NCBI RefSeq assembly: GCF_010685995.1
Contig: NZ_JAAGWK010000036.1
Span: 1-64,000, forward strand
DNA from: Goekera deserti
Lineage (GTDB): Bacteria; Actinomycetota; Actinomycetes; Mycobacteriales; Geodermatophilaceae
Length of the DNA: 64,000 bases
Direction of reading: 5' to 3'
Shown: positions 15,494 to 27,245 of the stretch, in pieces
How positions within the stretch are numbered: position 1 is the stretch's first letter
Layout: every line of letters starts with the position of its first letter
The notes under the pieces: model-generated
The model's database searches: none
What the model saw: the letters and a program-made list of their open reading frames with translations, nothing else
Told to the model about the DNA's origin: nothing
Program-made: the position numbers and the translations under genes

Positions 15494-18010
15494 TCACCCG
15501 GCCGGTTCCCGCAGGCCCAGCAGCCGGTCCATCAGCCGCAACCGGTACGCCAGCCCCAGGGCACCGAACCAGACGACCAGCGCCGGCAGCACCGTGGTGT
15601 ACACCGGCGGTGCGGCGCCGGTCAGCCCGAACAGGTCGCTGGTCACCGGGGTGACCAGCGCGGCGACCAGCACCACGAGCAGCCCGAGGACCAGCCAGGC
15701 CGGCCGGCGGTCACCGGTGTACGCCGTCCAGGCGGCGAAGAGCCGGGCCGGCGGCTTGAGGTAGAGCACCAGCAGCACCGAGGCCAGCGACACGAACGTG
15801 GACAGGCCGGTCTGCGCCCCGATCGTGGCCGCGGCGGCGGCGAAGTCGCCGTCCACGCCGTAGGTCAGGCCGGTGTACCGCTCGAAGTCGGCGATCACCT
15901 GGGCCGGCACCCGGGAGGAGGCGAAGCCACCGGCCACCTCGGTGTAGAGCACGGCGTAGACGGTGGCCCCGCCCGCTGCGGTGAGCACGGCGGCGGGGAT
16001 GACGAAGCGGGCCAGGGTGCGCAGCACGTGCGGGTCCGGGGCGGTCGGCCGCGCCCACGCGGTGAGCACCAGGCTGGGCAGCCCCACGGTGAACAGCGTC
16101 AGCCCGCCCTGGGCCGGGGAGTACGGGAATCCCAGACCCAGCATGGTCACCACCACGATGACCAGCCCCTGGGTGGCCACCCGCGCCAGGAACACCTGCG
16201 CGGAGGTCGTGATCCCGTCGATGATCCGGCGGCCGGTCCGCCGGGCCGGCGCCAGCGCGGCCAGCGAGTCGTCGGTGAGCACGATGTCGGCGACGTCCCG
16301 GGCCACGGCGCTGCCGCTGCGCATGGCCACACCCACCTGCGCCGCCTTGAGGGCCAGCGCGTCGTTGACCCCGTCCCCGACCATCGCCACGTACCGGCCC
16401 TGCCGGCGCAGCGAGGTGACGATCCGCTCCTTCTGCTCCGGGGCGACCCGCCCGAACACGGTGCCCCCGGCGACGACGCCGTCCAGCTCGGCGTCGGAGA
16501 GCTGGTCGAGGTGCCCGGCGTGCACCGGCACGGCGTCCGGCAGGCCGGCGCGGGTGGCCAGCGCCGCGACCGTGTCCGGGTCGTCGCCGGACAGCACCTT
16601 CAGCTCGATGCCCTCCGCGGCGAACCGGGCCAGCGTCTCCGGCACGTCCGGCCGCAGCTCGTCGGCCAGCGCCACCAGGGCCACCAGTTCCAGCTCGGGC
16701 AGCGCCGGCCGCTCGTCGGCGCCCCGCAGCGGCGCACCCGGCGTCGTGGCCCGACCCAGCACGAGCACCCGCAGGCCCTGCGCCGTCCGGGACCGCACGT
16801 CGACGTCGGGGTGCGGGCCGGGCGCGGCCGGCACCAGCACCTCCGGCGCACCCAGCACCCAGGTGTCGTCGCGGGTGCGCAGCGCGCTCCACCGCCGCGA
16901 CGAGGTGAAGGCCACCTCCTCGACCACCGGCACCGGCTCCGCGGGCAGGTGCGCGGCCAGCGCCGCGCTGGTCAGGTTCGGCGCCCCGGTGCTGCGGGCC
17001 ACCGCGCCGAGCGCGGCGGTGACGTCGTCCAGCGTGTGAGCGCCCAGCGGCAGCACCTCGGTCACGGTGAGCCGGCCGGTGGTCAGCGTGCCCGTCTTGT
17101 CGGTGCACACCACGTCGACGTTGCTCACCGACTCCACGGCGTTGACCCGCTGCACCAGCGCACCCTCCCGCGAGCTGCTCACCGCGCCGACGGTGTAGCT
17201 CAGCGCGATCATGAAGAACAGCCCGTAGGGCACCAGGCCGGACAGCACCGCGGAGGTCTGCACCACGCGCAGCAGGGAGTAGCCCTCCAGCACGGTCTGG
17301 GCCAGGATCGCCCCGCCCATCAGCACGACCAGGACCATGGTCAGCCGGATGACGAAGGAGATCCGCTGCTGCAGCGGGGTGCTGTCGGTGGAGTCGCGGC
17401 GGGCCTGGGCGGTGAGCCGGTTGGCGTAGCTGGCCGGTCCGACGTCCCGGGCGAGCTGCGTGCCGCCGCCGCCCACGCAGTGGCTGCCGGACAGCAGGTC
17501 CGCGCCCGGGCCACGGACCTGGGCCTCGGACTCGCCGGTCAGCAGCGACTCGTCCACCTCGACCCGGCCGGTCAGCACCGGCCCGTCGACCACCAGCTGG
17601 TCCCCGGGGCGCACCGCCAGCACGTCACCGCGCACCACCGCCTCCGGTGGCACCTCGGTCTCCCGCCCGTCCCGGACGACGACGACGGTGCCCCGCGCCA
17701 GCAGCTGCAGCCGGTCGAGCTGGCGCTTGGCGCGGATCTCCTGGGCGGCGCTGATCCCGGCGGTGATCACGCCGAGCCCCACGCTGATCAGCGCGTCGCT
17801 CCACCGGCCCAGCGCGAGCAGCGCGACCCCGATGGTGAACAGGATCATGATGTAGAAGGAGAAGACGTTGGTCCGCAGGATCCGCGCGTAGGTCCGCGAG
17901 GTGCCGGTGACCGAGACGTTGCCCTCGCCCCGGGCGCGCCGGGCGGCGGCCTCGCTGCTGGTCAGGCCGACGGGGGCACCGGTCTCGGCCGCGCGGGTCT
18001 GGGACGTCAC
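15494..18010 (-). CDS. CtpE-like cation-transporting P-type ATPase
   Basis: This is an 838-residue P-type ATPase. The actuator motif LTGESEAQ, phosphorylation site VVCTDKTGTLTTGRL, hinge MVGDGVNDALALKAAQVGVA and late VLTDD are all present, with about ten membrane segments. The IRAKRQLDRLQLLA start of the actuator domain and the absence of N-terminal metal-binding CxxC domains match mycobacterial CtpE, a calcium-uptake ATPase. Calcium specificity is therefore inferred. The start is GTG at 18010 (MTSQTRAAETGAPVGLTSS); the frame is open to 18091 but without similarity. It ends 15 bases after the tRNA CCA on the opposite strand. Confidence 0.85.
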   Translation of the reverse strand: MTSQTRAAETGAPVGLTSSEAAARRARGEGNVSVTGTSRTYARILRTNVFSFYIMILFTIGVALLALGRWSDALISVGLGVITAGISAAQEIRAKRQLDRLQLLARGTVVVVRDGRETEVPPEAVVRGDVLAVRPGDQLVVDGPVLTGRVEVDESLLTGESEAQVRGPGADLLSGSHCVGGGGTQLARDVGPASYANRLTAQARRDSTDSTPLQQRISFVIRLTMVLVVLMGGAILAQTVLEGYSLLRVVQTSAVLSGLVPYGLFFMIALSYTVGAVSSSREGALVQRVNAVESVSNVDVVCTDKTGTLTTGRLTVTEVLPLGAHTLDDVTAALGAVARSTGAPNLTSAALAAHLPAEPVPVVEEVAFTSSRRWSALRTRDDTWVLGAPEVLVPAAPGPHPDVDVRSRTAQGLRVLVLGRATTPGAPLRGADERPALPELELVALVALADELRPDVPETLARFAAEGIELKVLSGDDPDTVAALATRAGLPDAVPVHAGHLDQLSDAELDGVVAGGTVFGRVAPEQKERIVTSLRRQGRYVAMVGDGVNDALALKAAQVGVAMRSGSAVARDVADIVLTDDSLAALAPARRTGRRIIDGITTSAQVFLARVATQGLVIVVVTMLGLGFPYSPAQGGLTLFTVGLPSLVLTAWARPTAPDPHVLRTLARFVIPAAVLTAAGGATVYAVLYTEVAGGFASSRVPAQVIADFERYTGLTYGVDGDFAAAAATIGAQTGLSTFVSLASVLLVLYLKPPARLFAAWTAYTGDRRPAWLVLGLLVVLVAALVTPVTSDLFGLTGAAPPVYTTVLPALVVWFGALGLAYRLRLMDRLLGLREPAG

Positions 18011-18187
18011 GGCACCAGGATGACGGCACCGGCCCGGTGCGTCGTCGGCGGCAGCCCGGTCGGGTGAGGTGTCGGTGCAGGCCGGGGGCACGGACGCAGA
18101 CGGCGACGCACCCGGTGGGTGCGTCGCCGTCGGTCGTCCGGGAGGGCTCGGCGGCCGCTCGCGGAGGAGGGCCGGTCGGTCGGGAGG

Positions 18188-18676
18188 TCAGTGCTTGGCG
18201 TCGCGGGCGCGCCGGAAGGAGGCCTCGATCTCGGCCTCGGCCTCGGCCCGGCCGACCCAGTCGGCGCCTTCCACGCTCTTGCCCGGCTCGAGGTCCTTGT
18301 AGGTCTCGAAGAAGTGCTGGATCTCCAGCCGGTCGAACTCCGACACGTCCGTGATGTCCTTGAGGTGGGCCATCCGGGGGTCGGTGGCCGGCACGGTGAG
18401 GACCTTGTCGTCCCCACCCGCCTCGTCGGTCATCCGGAACATGCCGATCGCCCGGCAGGTGATCAGACACCCCGGGAAGGTCGGCTCCTCCAGGAGCACG
18501 AGCGCGTCGAGCGGGTCACCGTCCTGTCCTAGCGTCTCCTCGATGAACCCGTAGTCGGCCGGGTACCGCGTCGAGGTGAACAACATCCGGTCCAGCCGGA
18601 TGCGTCCAGTGGCGTGGTCCAGCTCGTACTTGTTCCGCTGGCCCTTGGGGATCTCTACCGTCACGTCGAACTGCAC
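18188..18676 (-). CDS. ppa: Inorganic pyrophosphatase
   Basis: This 162-residue family I soluble pyrophosphatase splits PPi into two phosphates and drives biosynthesis forward. It starts [20 protein letters not shown] (GTG at 18676). The family signature appears as [18 protein letters not shown], and the metal-binding aspartates are followed by [15 protein letters not shown] and [17 protein letters not shown]. Length and motifs are normal. It is divergent from dacB with only 58 bases between the starts. CACACT on the minus strand 7 bases before the start suggests a leaderless transcript whose -10 box overlaps that of dacB. Confidence 0.96.
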   Translation of the reverse strand: MQFDVTVEIPKGQRNKYELDHATGRIRLDRMLFTSTRYPADYGFIEETLGQDGDPLDALVLLEEPTFPGCLITCRAIGMFRMTDEAGGDDKVLTVPATDPRMAHLKDITDVSEFDRLEIQHFFETYKDLEPGKSVEGADWVGRAEAEAEIEASFRRARDAKH

Positions 18677-18734
18677 GCTGGGTAGTGTGGCCCACGAGGT
18701 GCCGGACCTGCAGGGGAAGGTCCTCCGAAGGGGG

Positions 18735-20174
18735 GTGGGGGCGGTCACGACGCCTGCTCCGACGACCCGCGCCGCCCGCCGGCAGCAGGCCGCGGCCGCC
18801 GCGCCGCGCCGCACCGGCGCCACCGTCGCGATGGTCCTGGTCATCGTGGTCGCGCTGCTGCTCACCGCCGTCCTGCTGGTGCTGCGGGGTGGCGGTCCCG
18901 CCGGTGCCGGGTCGGCCGCGGCACCCGTGCCGGACGCCGTCCTGCCCGCGGTCGGCGACGCCCCGCCGGTGCTCGCCGACCTCGACCCGGACGCGCCGCA
19001 GCCCACCGCGCTGGACTCCACCCTGGCCCCGCTGCTGGCCGACCCGGCGCTCGGGCGTGGCCTGTCCGCCCAGGTCGTCGACGCCCGCACCGGCACCGTG
19101 CTCTTCGACCGCGACGGCTCCGACCCGGGCACCCCGGCCTCGACGGCGAAGCTGCTCACCGCGGTCGCCGCGCTCACCACCCTGGACCCGGCCGCCACCC
19201 TCCCGACCACGGTCGTCGCCGGCGCCACCCCCGGCGAGGTGGTGCTGGTGGGCGGCGGCGACCCCACGCTGTCGCGCACCACGCCCTCGGCCACCTACCC
19301 GGGCGCACCGACCGTCGACGACCTCGCCCGGCAGGTGACCGCCGCCCTCGCCGGGGCCCCGGTCACCTCCGTCGTCGTCGACAACTCGTTGTTCAGCGGG
19401 CCGCTCACCGCCGCCGGCTGGGGCGCCGACGACGCGCCGTCCACGTACGCCGCGCCCGTGACGGCGGCCGCGGTGGACGGCGCCCGCCTCGCCCCGGGCG
19501 GCCTGGCGCGCAGCGGGCAGCCCGGCACCGACGCCGGGGTCGCCCTGGCCCGCGCGCTCGGCGCCCCGTCGGTGCCGGTGACGCTGGGCGCCGCGCCGCC
19601 GCAGGCCCGGGAGCTGGGCCGCGTGCAGTCCGCCCCGGTGGCCCGGCTCGTGGAGCAGGCGCTCTCGCTGTCGGACAACCTGCTGGCCGAGACCCTCGCC
19701 CGGCACGTGGCCCTGACCCGCGGCCTGCCGGCCACCTTCGAGGGCGCCGGCACCGCGGTCACCGACGCGGTGCGGGAGGCGGGCATCGACGTCACCGGGG
19801 TGGTCCTGGGTGACGCCAGCGGCCTGTCCGCCGGGGATCTTGTGCCGGCCACCACCCTGACCGGCCTGCTCCGGGCCGCCGGCGACGGTAGCCTGCCGGC
19901 CGCCGCCGACCTGCTCTCCGGGCTCCCGGTCGCCGGCTTCGACGGCACGCTGGCCGACCGTGGCGACCCCACCGGCGGCGCCGCCCCCGGCTCGGTCCGG
20001 GCCAAGACCGGCACGCTGCTCGGGGTCAACGCGCTGGCCGGCACCGTGCTCACCGCCGACGGCCGGCTGCTGGTGTTCGCCGTCCTGGCCGACGGAGCGG
20101 TGGGCGGGCTGGACCCCACCGAGGCGGCACTGGACCGGGTCGCCGCCGCCCTCGCCGGCTGCGGCTGCCGCTGA
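18735..20174 (+). CDS. dacB: D-alanyl-D-alanine carboxypeptidase (PBP4 family)
   Basis: This class C low-molecular-mass penicillin-binding protein (peptidase S13) trims peptidoglycan peptides outside the membrane. From GTG 18735 it gives 479 residues. A short cytoplasmic Arg-rich end is followed by one membrane anchor ([20 protein letters not shown]), so it is anchored by its N-terminus. Catalytic motifs are SxxK (Ser136-Thr-Ala-Lys139), SDN at 313-315 and KTG at 424-426. The family's extra domain lies between the first two motifs. A second possible start is GTG 18699, which is ten bases after a TAGTGT box. Order ppa-dacB-DUF2342-tilS matches other actinobacteria. It ends 17 bases before a perfect palindrome. 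Confidence 0.88.
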   Translation: MGAVTTPAPTTRAARRQQAAAAAPRRTGATVAMVLVIVVALLLTAVLLVLRGGGPAGAGSAAAPVPDAVLPAVGDAPPVLADLDPDAPQPTALDSTLAPLLADPALGRGLSAQVVDARTGTVLFDRDGSDPGTPASTAKLLTAVAALTTLDPAATLPTTVVAGATPGEVVLVGGGDPTLSRTTPSATYPGAPTVDDLARQVTAALAGAPVTSVVVDNSLFSGPLTAAGWGADDAPSTYAAPVTAAAVDGARLAPGGLARSGQPGTDAGVALARALGAPSVPVTLGAAPPQARELGRVQSAPVARLVEQALSLSDNLLAETLARHVALTRGLPATFEGAGTAVTDAVREAGIDVTGVVLGDASGLSAGDLVPATTLTGLLRAAGDGSLPAAADLLSGLPVAGFDGTLADRGDPTGGAAPGSVRAKTGTLLGVNALAGTVLTADGRLLVFAVLADGAVGGLDPTEAALDRVAAALAGCGCR

Positions 20175-20187
20175 CCCACCCGCGCAG

Positions 20188-20243
20188 GACCGACACGAAC
20201 AGCCCGCAGAGATGGCCATCTCTGCGGGCTGTTCGTGTCGATC
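20188..20243. repeat. Intergenic palindrome family 1, copy 1
   Basis: A perfect 50-base palindrome (20191-20240) lies just after the dacB stop, centred on GAGATGGCCATCTC. Arms run GACACGAACAGCCCGCAGAG then the centre. The pairing extends outward with GGA/TCC after one mismatch. A second member lies at 47308-47355 with matching arm changes. As RNA it would form a very strong hairpin without loop-out bases and could end transcription. The sequence conservation suggests a dispersed element. Confidence 0.85.
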
Positions 20244-20332
20244 CTGTCCGTGGCGGCACGACGCTGCCCGGGGTCGCCCACCGGCCGGTCCGCGGCGGCG
20301 GGGGCGCGCCGGCCCGACGTTAGGGTGGGGCG

Positions 20333-21430
20333 ATGAGCAGCCCCTCGTCCCTGGTCGACTGGGATCTCGCCGGGCGCACGGCCCGCCGGCTGCTCCGGCC
20401 CGGCCCGGCCACCACCCGCGAGGAGGCCGCCGCGGTCGTCCGGGAGCTGCACGAGGCCGCCGCGCTGGCGGTGTCGCACGTCGAGGGGCTCACGGGCCTG
20501 CACCCGGTGCCCGGTGGCCCGGAGCCCACCGTCGCCGTGGTGGACCGGCCCGGCTGGGTGGACGCCAACGCCGCCGGCATGTCCGCCCTGATCACCCCGC
20601 TGGCCGCGGCGCTGCAGGAGAAGCAGGGCCGGCAGTCCGGCCGGCTGGCCACCGCCGTCGGGTCCCGGGTCACCGGCGCCCAGGCCGGCGGTCTGCTCGC
20701 CTTCATCTCCTCCCGGGTGCTCGGCCAGTACGAGGTCTTCGGCACCGACGGCCGGCTGCTGCTGGTCGCGCCCAACATCGTGGAGACCGAGCGGCGCCTG
20801 GGCGTGGACCCCTCGGACTTCCGGCTGTGGGTCTGCCTGCACGAGGTCACCCACCAGCTGCAGTTCACCGCCGTCCCCTGGCTCAAGCCCTACCTCGAGG
20901 CGCAGATGGGCGAGTTCATCGAGGCCACCGACCTCACCCCCGACCTGCTGCGCGAGCGCCTCGGCGACGTCGTCCGCAGCCTGTCCGACGCCGTCCGCGG
21001 CACCCCCACCGCCGACGACGACGCCCCGCAGGGGCTGATGGCGCTGGTCAGCGACCCCGCCCAGCGCGCGGTGCTGGACCGGGTCACGGCGGTCATGAGC
21101 CTGGTCGAGGGGCACGCCGAGTTCGTGATGGACGGCGTCGGCCCGGACGTCGTGCCCTCGGTGGTGACCCTGCGCAAGCGCTTCAACCAGCGGCGCAAGG
21201 GCCGCGGGCCGATCGACCGCGTGCTGCGCCGGCTGCTGGGCCTGGAGCAGAAGATGCAGCAGTACGCCGACGGCCGGCACTTCGTCTCCGGCGTGGTCGC
21301 GCAGGTCGGCATGACGGGGTTCAACACCGTGTGGACCGGTCCGGAGACGCTGCCGCTCAAGGAGGAGCTCACCGCTCCTGAGCAGTGGGTGCAGCGCGTG
21401 CTGGGCGTGAGCCCGGCCGTGCACGCCTGA
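20333..21430 (+). CDS. Zinc-dependent metalloprotease, DUF2342 family
   Basis: This is a 365-residue member of the DUF2342 family, annotated in places as coenzyme F420 biosynthesis-associated. The zinc motif is [10 protein letters not shown] (HExxH), with a likely third ligand glutamate/histidine region [14 protein letters not shown] downstream. [20 protein letters not shown] precedes it. There is no signal peptide, so it is probably cytoplasmic. Its substrate is unknown. The gene lies between dacB and tilS, its conserved place in actinobacteria. The ATG at 20333 follows a TAGGGT box by 6 bases, so the mRNA is probably leaderless. Confidence 0.85.
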   Translation: MSSPSSLVDWDLAGRTARRLLRPGPATTREEAAAVVRELHEAAALAVSHVEGLTGLHPVPGGPEPTVAVVDRPGWVDANAAGMSALITPLAAALQEKQGRQSGRLATAVGSRVTGAQAGGLLAFISSRVLGQYEVFGTDGRLLLVAPNIVETERRLGVDPSDFRLWVCLHEVTHQLQFTAVPWLKPYLEAQMGEFIEATDLTPDLLRERLGDVVRSLSDAVRGTPTADDDAPQGLMALVSDPAQRAVLDRVTAVMSLVEGHAEFVMDGVGPDVVPSVVTLRKRFNQRRKGRGPIDRVLRRLLGLEQKMQQYADGRHFVSGVVAQVGMTGFNTVWTGPETLPLKEELTAPEQWVQRVLGVSPAVHA

Positions 21431-21444
21431 GCCCCGCACCCGTC

Positions 21445-23118
21445 GTGGCCGGGCCGCACCCCGCGGTCGCCGCCCTGCGCGTCGCGGTGCGCCCCGGGCT
21501 GGCGCGTGCCGCGGGCAGGACCGTGCTGGTCGGCTGCAGCGGGGGAGCGGACTCGGTGGCGCTGGCCGCCGCGCTCGCCGTCGAGGCGCCCCGGGCCGGG
21601 GTGCGGTGCGGGGCGGTGACCGTCGACCACGGGCTGCAGCAGGGCTCGGCCGCGCGCGCCGCGGCCACCGCGGAGCTGGTGCGCGGGCTGGGCCTGGACC
21701 CGGTGCTGGTCGCCCGCGCCGAGGTCGCCGCCGACGGCGGGCCGGAGGGCGCCGCCCGCGCGGCGCGGCTGGCCGCCGTGCGCTCGGTGGCCGGCACGGT
21801 GGCCGGCCCGGTGACGGTGGCCCTGGCGCACACGCTGGACGACCAGGCCGAGACCGTCCTGCTCGGCCTCGGCCGCGGCTCCGGGCCGCGCTCGGTCGCC
21901 GGCATGGTCGAGCACCGGGACGACGGGGACCTGCGCTGGTGGCGACCGCTGCTGGCCGAGCGCCGCGGCACCACCCGCGCGGCGTGCCGGGCGCTCGGGC
22001 TCCCGGTGTGGGAGGACCCCTGGAACACCGACCCGGCCTACCGCCGGGTGCGGCTGCGCACCGAGGTGCTGCCGCTGCTGGAGGACGCCCTGGGCGGCGG
22101 GGTCGCACCCGCGCTGGCCCGCACCGCCGCGCTGCTGCGCGAGGACCTCGACGCCCTCGACGCCCTGGCCGCCGCCCGGCTGGCCGCGCTGCTGGAGCCG
22201 GCGGGCACGCTGCCGGCGGCACCGCTGGCCGACCTGCCGCCCGCGCTGCGCCGCCGGGTGCTCCGCGGCTGGCTCACCGGCGCCGGCGTGGCCGACCTGC
22301 AGTCGGTGCACCTGCTCGCCGTCGACGCGCTGGTGACCGGCTGGCGCGGGCAGCGGGCGGTGAGCCTGCCGGGCGGTGTCGGGGTGGTCCGGCGGTCTGG
22401 CAGGCTGGCCCTCGAGCCCACCCGGGTCCCGGGGGGCGCCGCCGCCCGTCCCGGGCCGGTGCACGACAGCCGAGGAGACCCGAGCGTGAGCCAGTCCGTC
22501 CCCGCACCCGAGGCAGCGGCCGCCGGCGAGCCGGCCCCCGGGAGCCCTGTCGACGGCCCGCTGGGCCCGGACCACGGCTACGGCCCCGACATCGACCACG
22601 TGCTGCTCACCGAGGAGCAGATCCAGCAGAAGATCCGCGAGCTGGCCACGAGGATCGCGGTCGACTACGCCGGCCGCGAGGTGCTGCTGGTCGGCGTCCT
22701 CAAGGGCGCGGTGCTGTTCATGAGCGACTTCGCCCGCGCCCTGCAGCTGCCCACCCAGATGGAGTTCATGGCCGTCTCCTCCTACGGGTCGGCCACCAGC
22801 TCCTCCGGCGTCGTCCGGATCCTCAAGGACCTGGACCGGGACATCACCGACAAGCACGTGCTGGTGCTCGAGGACATCATCGACTCCGGCCTCACGCTGT
22901 CCTGGCTGCTGAAGAACCTGGGCGGCCGGCGCCCGGCGAGCCTGGAGGTCTGCGCGCTGCTGCGCAAGCCCGACGCGGTCAAGGTCGACGTGCCGGTGAA
23001 GTACATCGGGTTCGACATCCCCAACGAGTTCGTCGTCGGCTACGGCCTGGACTACGCCGAGCGCTACCGCGACCTGCCCTACATCGCCACGCTGAGGCCC
23101 GAGGTCTACAGCTCCTGA
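21445..23118 (+). CDS. tilS: TilS-hypoxanthine phosphoribosyltransferase in-frame fusion
   Basis: One frame runs without a stop from tRNA(Ile)-lysidine synthetase into hypoxanthine-guanine phosphoribosyltransferase. From GTG 21445 it gives 557 residues. The TilS part has the PP-loop [28 protein letters not shown] and [21 protein letters not shown]. TilS converts C34 of tRNA-Ile(CAT) to lysidine. After residue about 347 the HPRT part begins, with [24 protein letters not shown], the PRPP motif [14 protein letters not shown] and [19 protein letters not shown]. An internal GTG at 22486 with a good ribosome site would also give HPRT alone. The TilS start is uncertain (GTG 21385 overlaps the previous gene by 46 bases). 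Listeria has a known TilS/HprT fusion. Confidence 0.8.
   Translation: MAGPHPAVAALRVAVRPGLARAAGRTVLVGCSGGADSVALAAALAVEAPRAGVRCGAVTVDHGLQQGSAARAAATAELVRGLGLDPVLVARAEVAADGGPEGAARAARLAAVRSVAGTVAGPVTVALAHTLDDQAETVLLGLGRGSGPRSVAGMVEHRDDGDLRWWRPLLAERRGTTRAACRALGLPVWEDPWNTDPAYRRVRLRTEVLPLLEDALGGGVAPALARTAALLREDLDALDALAAARLAALLEPAGTLPAAPLADLPPALRRRVLRGWLTGAGVADLQSVHLLAVDALVTGWRGQRAVSLPGGVGVVRRSGRLALEPTRVPGGAAARPGPVHDSRGDPSVSQSVPAPEAAAAGEPAPGSPVDGPLGPDHGYGPDIDHVLLTEEQIQQKIRELATRIAVDYAGREVLLVGVLKGAVLFMSDFARALQLPTQMEFMAVSSYGSATSSSGVVRILKDLDRDITDKHVLVLEDIIDSGLTLSWLLKNLGGRRPASLEVCALLRKPDAVKVDVPVKYIGFDIPNEFVVGYGLDYAERYRDLPYIATLRPEVYSS
22472..23118 (+). promoter_or_regulatory. hpt: Internal ribosome site and start for hpt
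   Basis: GAGGAG at 22472-22477 stands 8 bases before GTG 22486, which would give a 210-residue free HPRT starting [24 protein letters not shown] salvages hypoxanthine and guanine with PRPP. Because the upstream TilS frame has no stop, the cell could make both a fusion and a separate HPRT. The purine-salvage enzyme domain itself is complete and of normal length, which supports independent translation. Confidence 0.6.
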
Positions 23119-23122
23119 GCCA

Positions 23123-23148
23123 CCGGCCCCGCCGCGGGCGGGGTCCGG
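23123..23148 (+). terminator. Hairpin after tilS-hpt
   Basis: CCGGCCCCGCC and GGCGGGGTCCGG can pair around GCG with one bulged T, starting 5 bases after the stop at 23118. There is no T-run, as is usual in GC-rich actinobacteria. It separates tilS-hpt from ftsH. Confidence 0.5.
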
Positions 23149-23337
23149 CGTCGTCGTCCCTCGTCCAGGTGGGGGTCGGCCTTCGTCGAGCGGGCGCACA
23201 GCATCCCCGGTGTACCGTCGTCGCAACGACGTCGCCCTCTGCGGCGGGGGCCTCTCCCGGCCGTACGCGGCGTCCGGTGACGTTCAGGAGGGTCGACGGG
23301 CAGGCGGGGCACGCGCTCCCCAGCCCGGCATCTGTGT

Positions 23338-25346
<2,009 letters not shown>

Positions 25347-25350
<4 letters not shown>

Positions 25351-26006
25351 GCCGCGGCGCCAGCACCACCAGCGACCGGGCCGGCTCCGACGTCGGCCCC
25401 ATCGTCGCCGGCACGTCCCGCGACCGCACCGCGACCGACGGGATCGACGCCCCCCGCGCCGAGGCCGCCGTCCGCGAGCTGCTGCTGGCCGTGGGGGAGG
25501 ACCCGGACCGCCCCGGCCTGCTGGACACCCCGGCGCGGGTGGCCCGGGCCTACGGCGAGCTGTTCGCCGGCCTGCGCCAGGACCCGCTGGACATCCTCTC
25601 CACCACCTTCGACGAGCACCACGACGAGCTGGTGCTGGTCAAGGACATCGCCATGTACTCCACCTGCGAGCACCACCTGGTGCCCTTCCACGGCGTGGCG
25701 CACATCGGCTACGTGCCGGGCGTCGACGGCCGGGTCACCGGCCTGTCCAAGCTCGCCCGGCTGGTCGAGGTGTACGCGCGCCGTCCCCAGGTGCAGGAGC
25801 GGATGACCACCCAGATCGCCGACGCGATGGACGAGGTGCTCAAGCCCCGCGGGGTCATCGTCGTCATCGAGGCCGAGCACCTGTGCATGGCCTCGCGCGG
25901 CATCCGCAAGCCCGGCGCCCGCACCATGACGTCGGCCGTGCGCGGCGTCTTCCGCGAGGACGTCGCGACGCGTGCGGAGGCGATGAGCCTCATCCTCGGG
26001 CGGTGA
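25347..26006 (+). CDS. folE: GTP cyclohydrolase I
   Basis: This 219-residue enzyme makes 7,8-dihydroneopterin triphosphate from GTP, the first step of folate synthesis. Motifs are [20 protein letters not shown] (zinc Cys and His), [20 protein letters not shown] and [17 protein letters not shown] with the second zinc Cys. The first about 35 residues are a Ser/Thr/Asp-rich extension. It overlaps ftsH by ATGA and folP by GTGA, so ftsH-folE-folP-folB-folK-DUF3180 form one translationally coupled operon. Confidence 0.96.
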
Positions 26007-26866
26007 CCCCCTCGCTGCTGCCGTGGCCGGGCCGCTGCGTGGTGATGGGCGTCCTCAACGTCACGCCCGACTCGTTCTCCGACGGCGGCTGCTTCGCCGA
26101 CACCGCCTCCGCGGTGGCGCACGGGCTGGCGATGACCGCGGCGGGCGCCGACTACGTCGACGTGGGCGGGGAGTCGACCCGGCCCGGCGCCGACCGGGTC
26201 GCCGCGGGCGAGGAGTGCCGCCGGGTGCTGCCGGTGGTCAGCGAGCTGGTCGCCGCCGGTGTCCGGGTCAGCGTGGACACCACCCGGGCCGAGGTGGCCG
26301 CGGCGGCACTGGAGGCCGGTGCCGTGCTGGTCAACGACGTCAGCGGCGGGCTGGCCGACGCCGGCATGGCCCCGCTGGTCGCCGAGGCCGGCGTGCCGTG
26401 GGTGCTCATGCACTGGCGCGGCCACAGCCGGGAGATGCAGGCCGCCGCGCACTACGGCGACGTGGTCACCGAGGTCTGCGCCGAGCTGACCGCCCGCGTG
26501 GAGGACGTCGTCGCGGCCGGGGTGGCGCCGGAGCAGATCGTGCTCGACCCCGGGCTCGGCTTCGCCAAGGGCGCGGCACACAACTGGTCGCTGATCGCCG
26601 GGCTGGACCGGATGGTGGCCCTCGGGCTGCCGGTGCTGCTCGGCGCCTCCCGCAAGAGCTTCCTCGGCCGGCTGCTCGCCGCCCCCGACGGCACCCCGCG
26701 TCCCGCCGACGAGCGGGACGCCGCCACCCTGGCCACCACCGTGCTGGCCGCCCAGGCGGGTGTCTGGGGCGTGCGGGTGCACGACGCCGGCCCGTCCGTC
26801 GACGCCGTGCGCACCGTCGCCGCCGTCCGGGCCGCCCGTGCCGAGCAGAGGAGAGACCGTGCCTGA
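26003..26866 (+). CDS. folP: Dihydropteroate synthase
   Basis: This 287-residue enzyme joins p-aminobenzoate to the pterin and is the sulfonamide target. It begins [20 protein letters not shown] and shows both family signatures: [14 protein letters not shown] and [34 protein letters not shown] and a final [16 protein letters not shown] follow. The GTG start lies in the folE stop. Its end overlaps the folB start by eight bases. The longer open frame upstream overlaps folE and has no similarity. Confidence 0.95.
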   Translation: MTPSLLPWPGRCVVMGVLNVTPDSFSDGGCFADTASAVAHGLAMTAAGADYVDVGGESTRPGADRVAAGEECRRVLPVVSELVAAGVRVSVDTTRAEVAAAALEAGAVLVNDVSGGLADAGMAPLVAEAGVPWVLMHWRGHSREMQAAAHYGDVVTEVCAELTARVEDVVAAGVAPEQIVLDPGLGFAKGAAHNWSLIAGLDRMVALGLPVLLGASRKSFLGRLLAAPDGTPRPADERDAATLATTVLAAQAGVWGVRVHDAGPSVDAVRTVAAVRAARAEQRRDRA

Positions 26867-27245
26867 CCAGATCGCCGTCCGCGGCATCACCGCCCACGCC
26901 CACCACGGCGTCTACGGCTTCGAGCGCGAGCAGGGCCAGACCTTCCGGGTCGACGCCGTGCTCGACGTGGACACCGCGCCGGCCGCCGCCACCGACGACC
27001 TGCAGGAGACGGTCAACTACGCGGAGCTCGCCCAGCAGCTGCACGCGGTGCTCACCGGGGAGCCGGTGGACCTGATCGAGACCCTCGCCCAGCGGCTGGC
27101 CGACGTCTGTCTCGCCTCGCCGCTGGTGGACGCCGTGCAGATCACCGTGCACAAGCCGGACGCCGACCTCGGCGTGCCCGCCGACGACGTCACCGTGTCC
27201 ATCCGGCGCGAGCGGGCCTCGGGTGACGGGACGGGCGGGCGATGA
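26859..27245 (+). CDS. folB: Dihydroneopterin aldolase
   Basis: This 128-residue enzyme cleaves dihydroneopterin to 6-hydroxymethyl-dihydropterin and glycolaldehyde. It begins [20 protein letters not shown], with GFEREQGQTFRVDAVLDVD (substrate loop) and VNYAELAQQLHAVLTGEPVDLIETLA (catalytic Glu region); KPDADLGVPADDVTVSIRRE closes it. A GAGGAGAG ribosome site lies inside the end of folP. Standard size for the family. Confidence 0.95.
   Translation: MPDQIAVRGITAHAHHGVYGFEREQGQTFRVDAVLDVDTAPAAATDDLQETVNYAELAQQLHAVLTGEPVDLIETLAQRLADVCLASPLVDAVQITVHKPDADLGVPADDVTVSIRRERASGDGTGGR

Noticed and set aside
16882-18091. Heavy-metal P-type ATPase reading of the CtpE-like gene
   Set aside because: There is no CPC-type membrane motif and no N-terminal CxxC domain; the DKTGT and loop pattern fit CtpE-like cation ATPases better.
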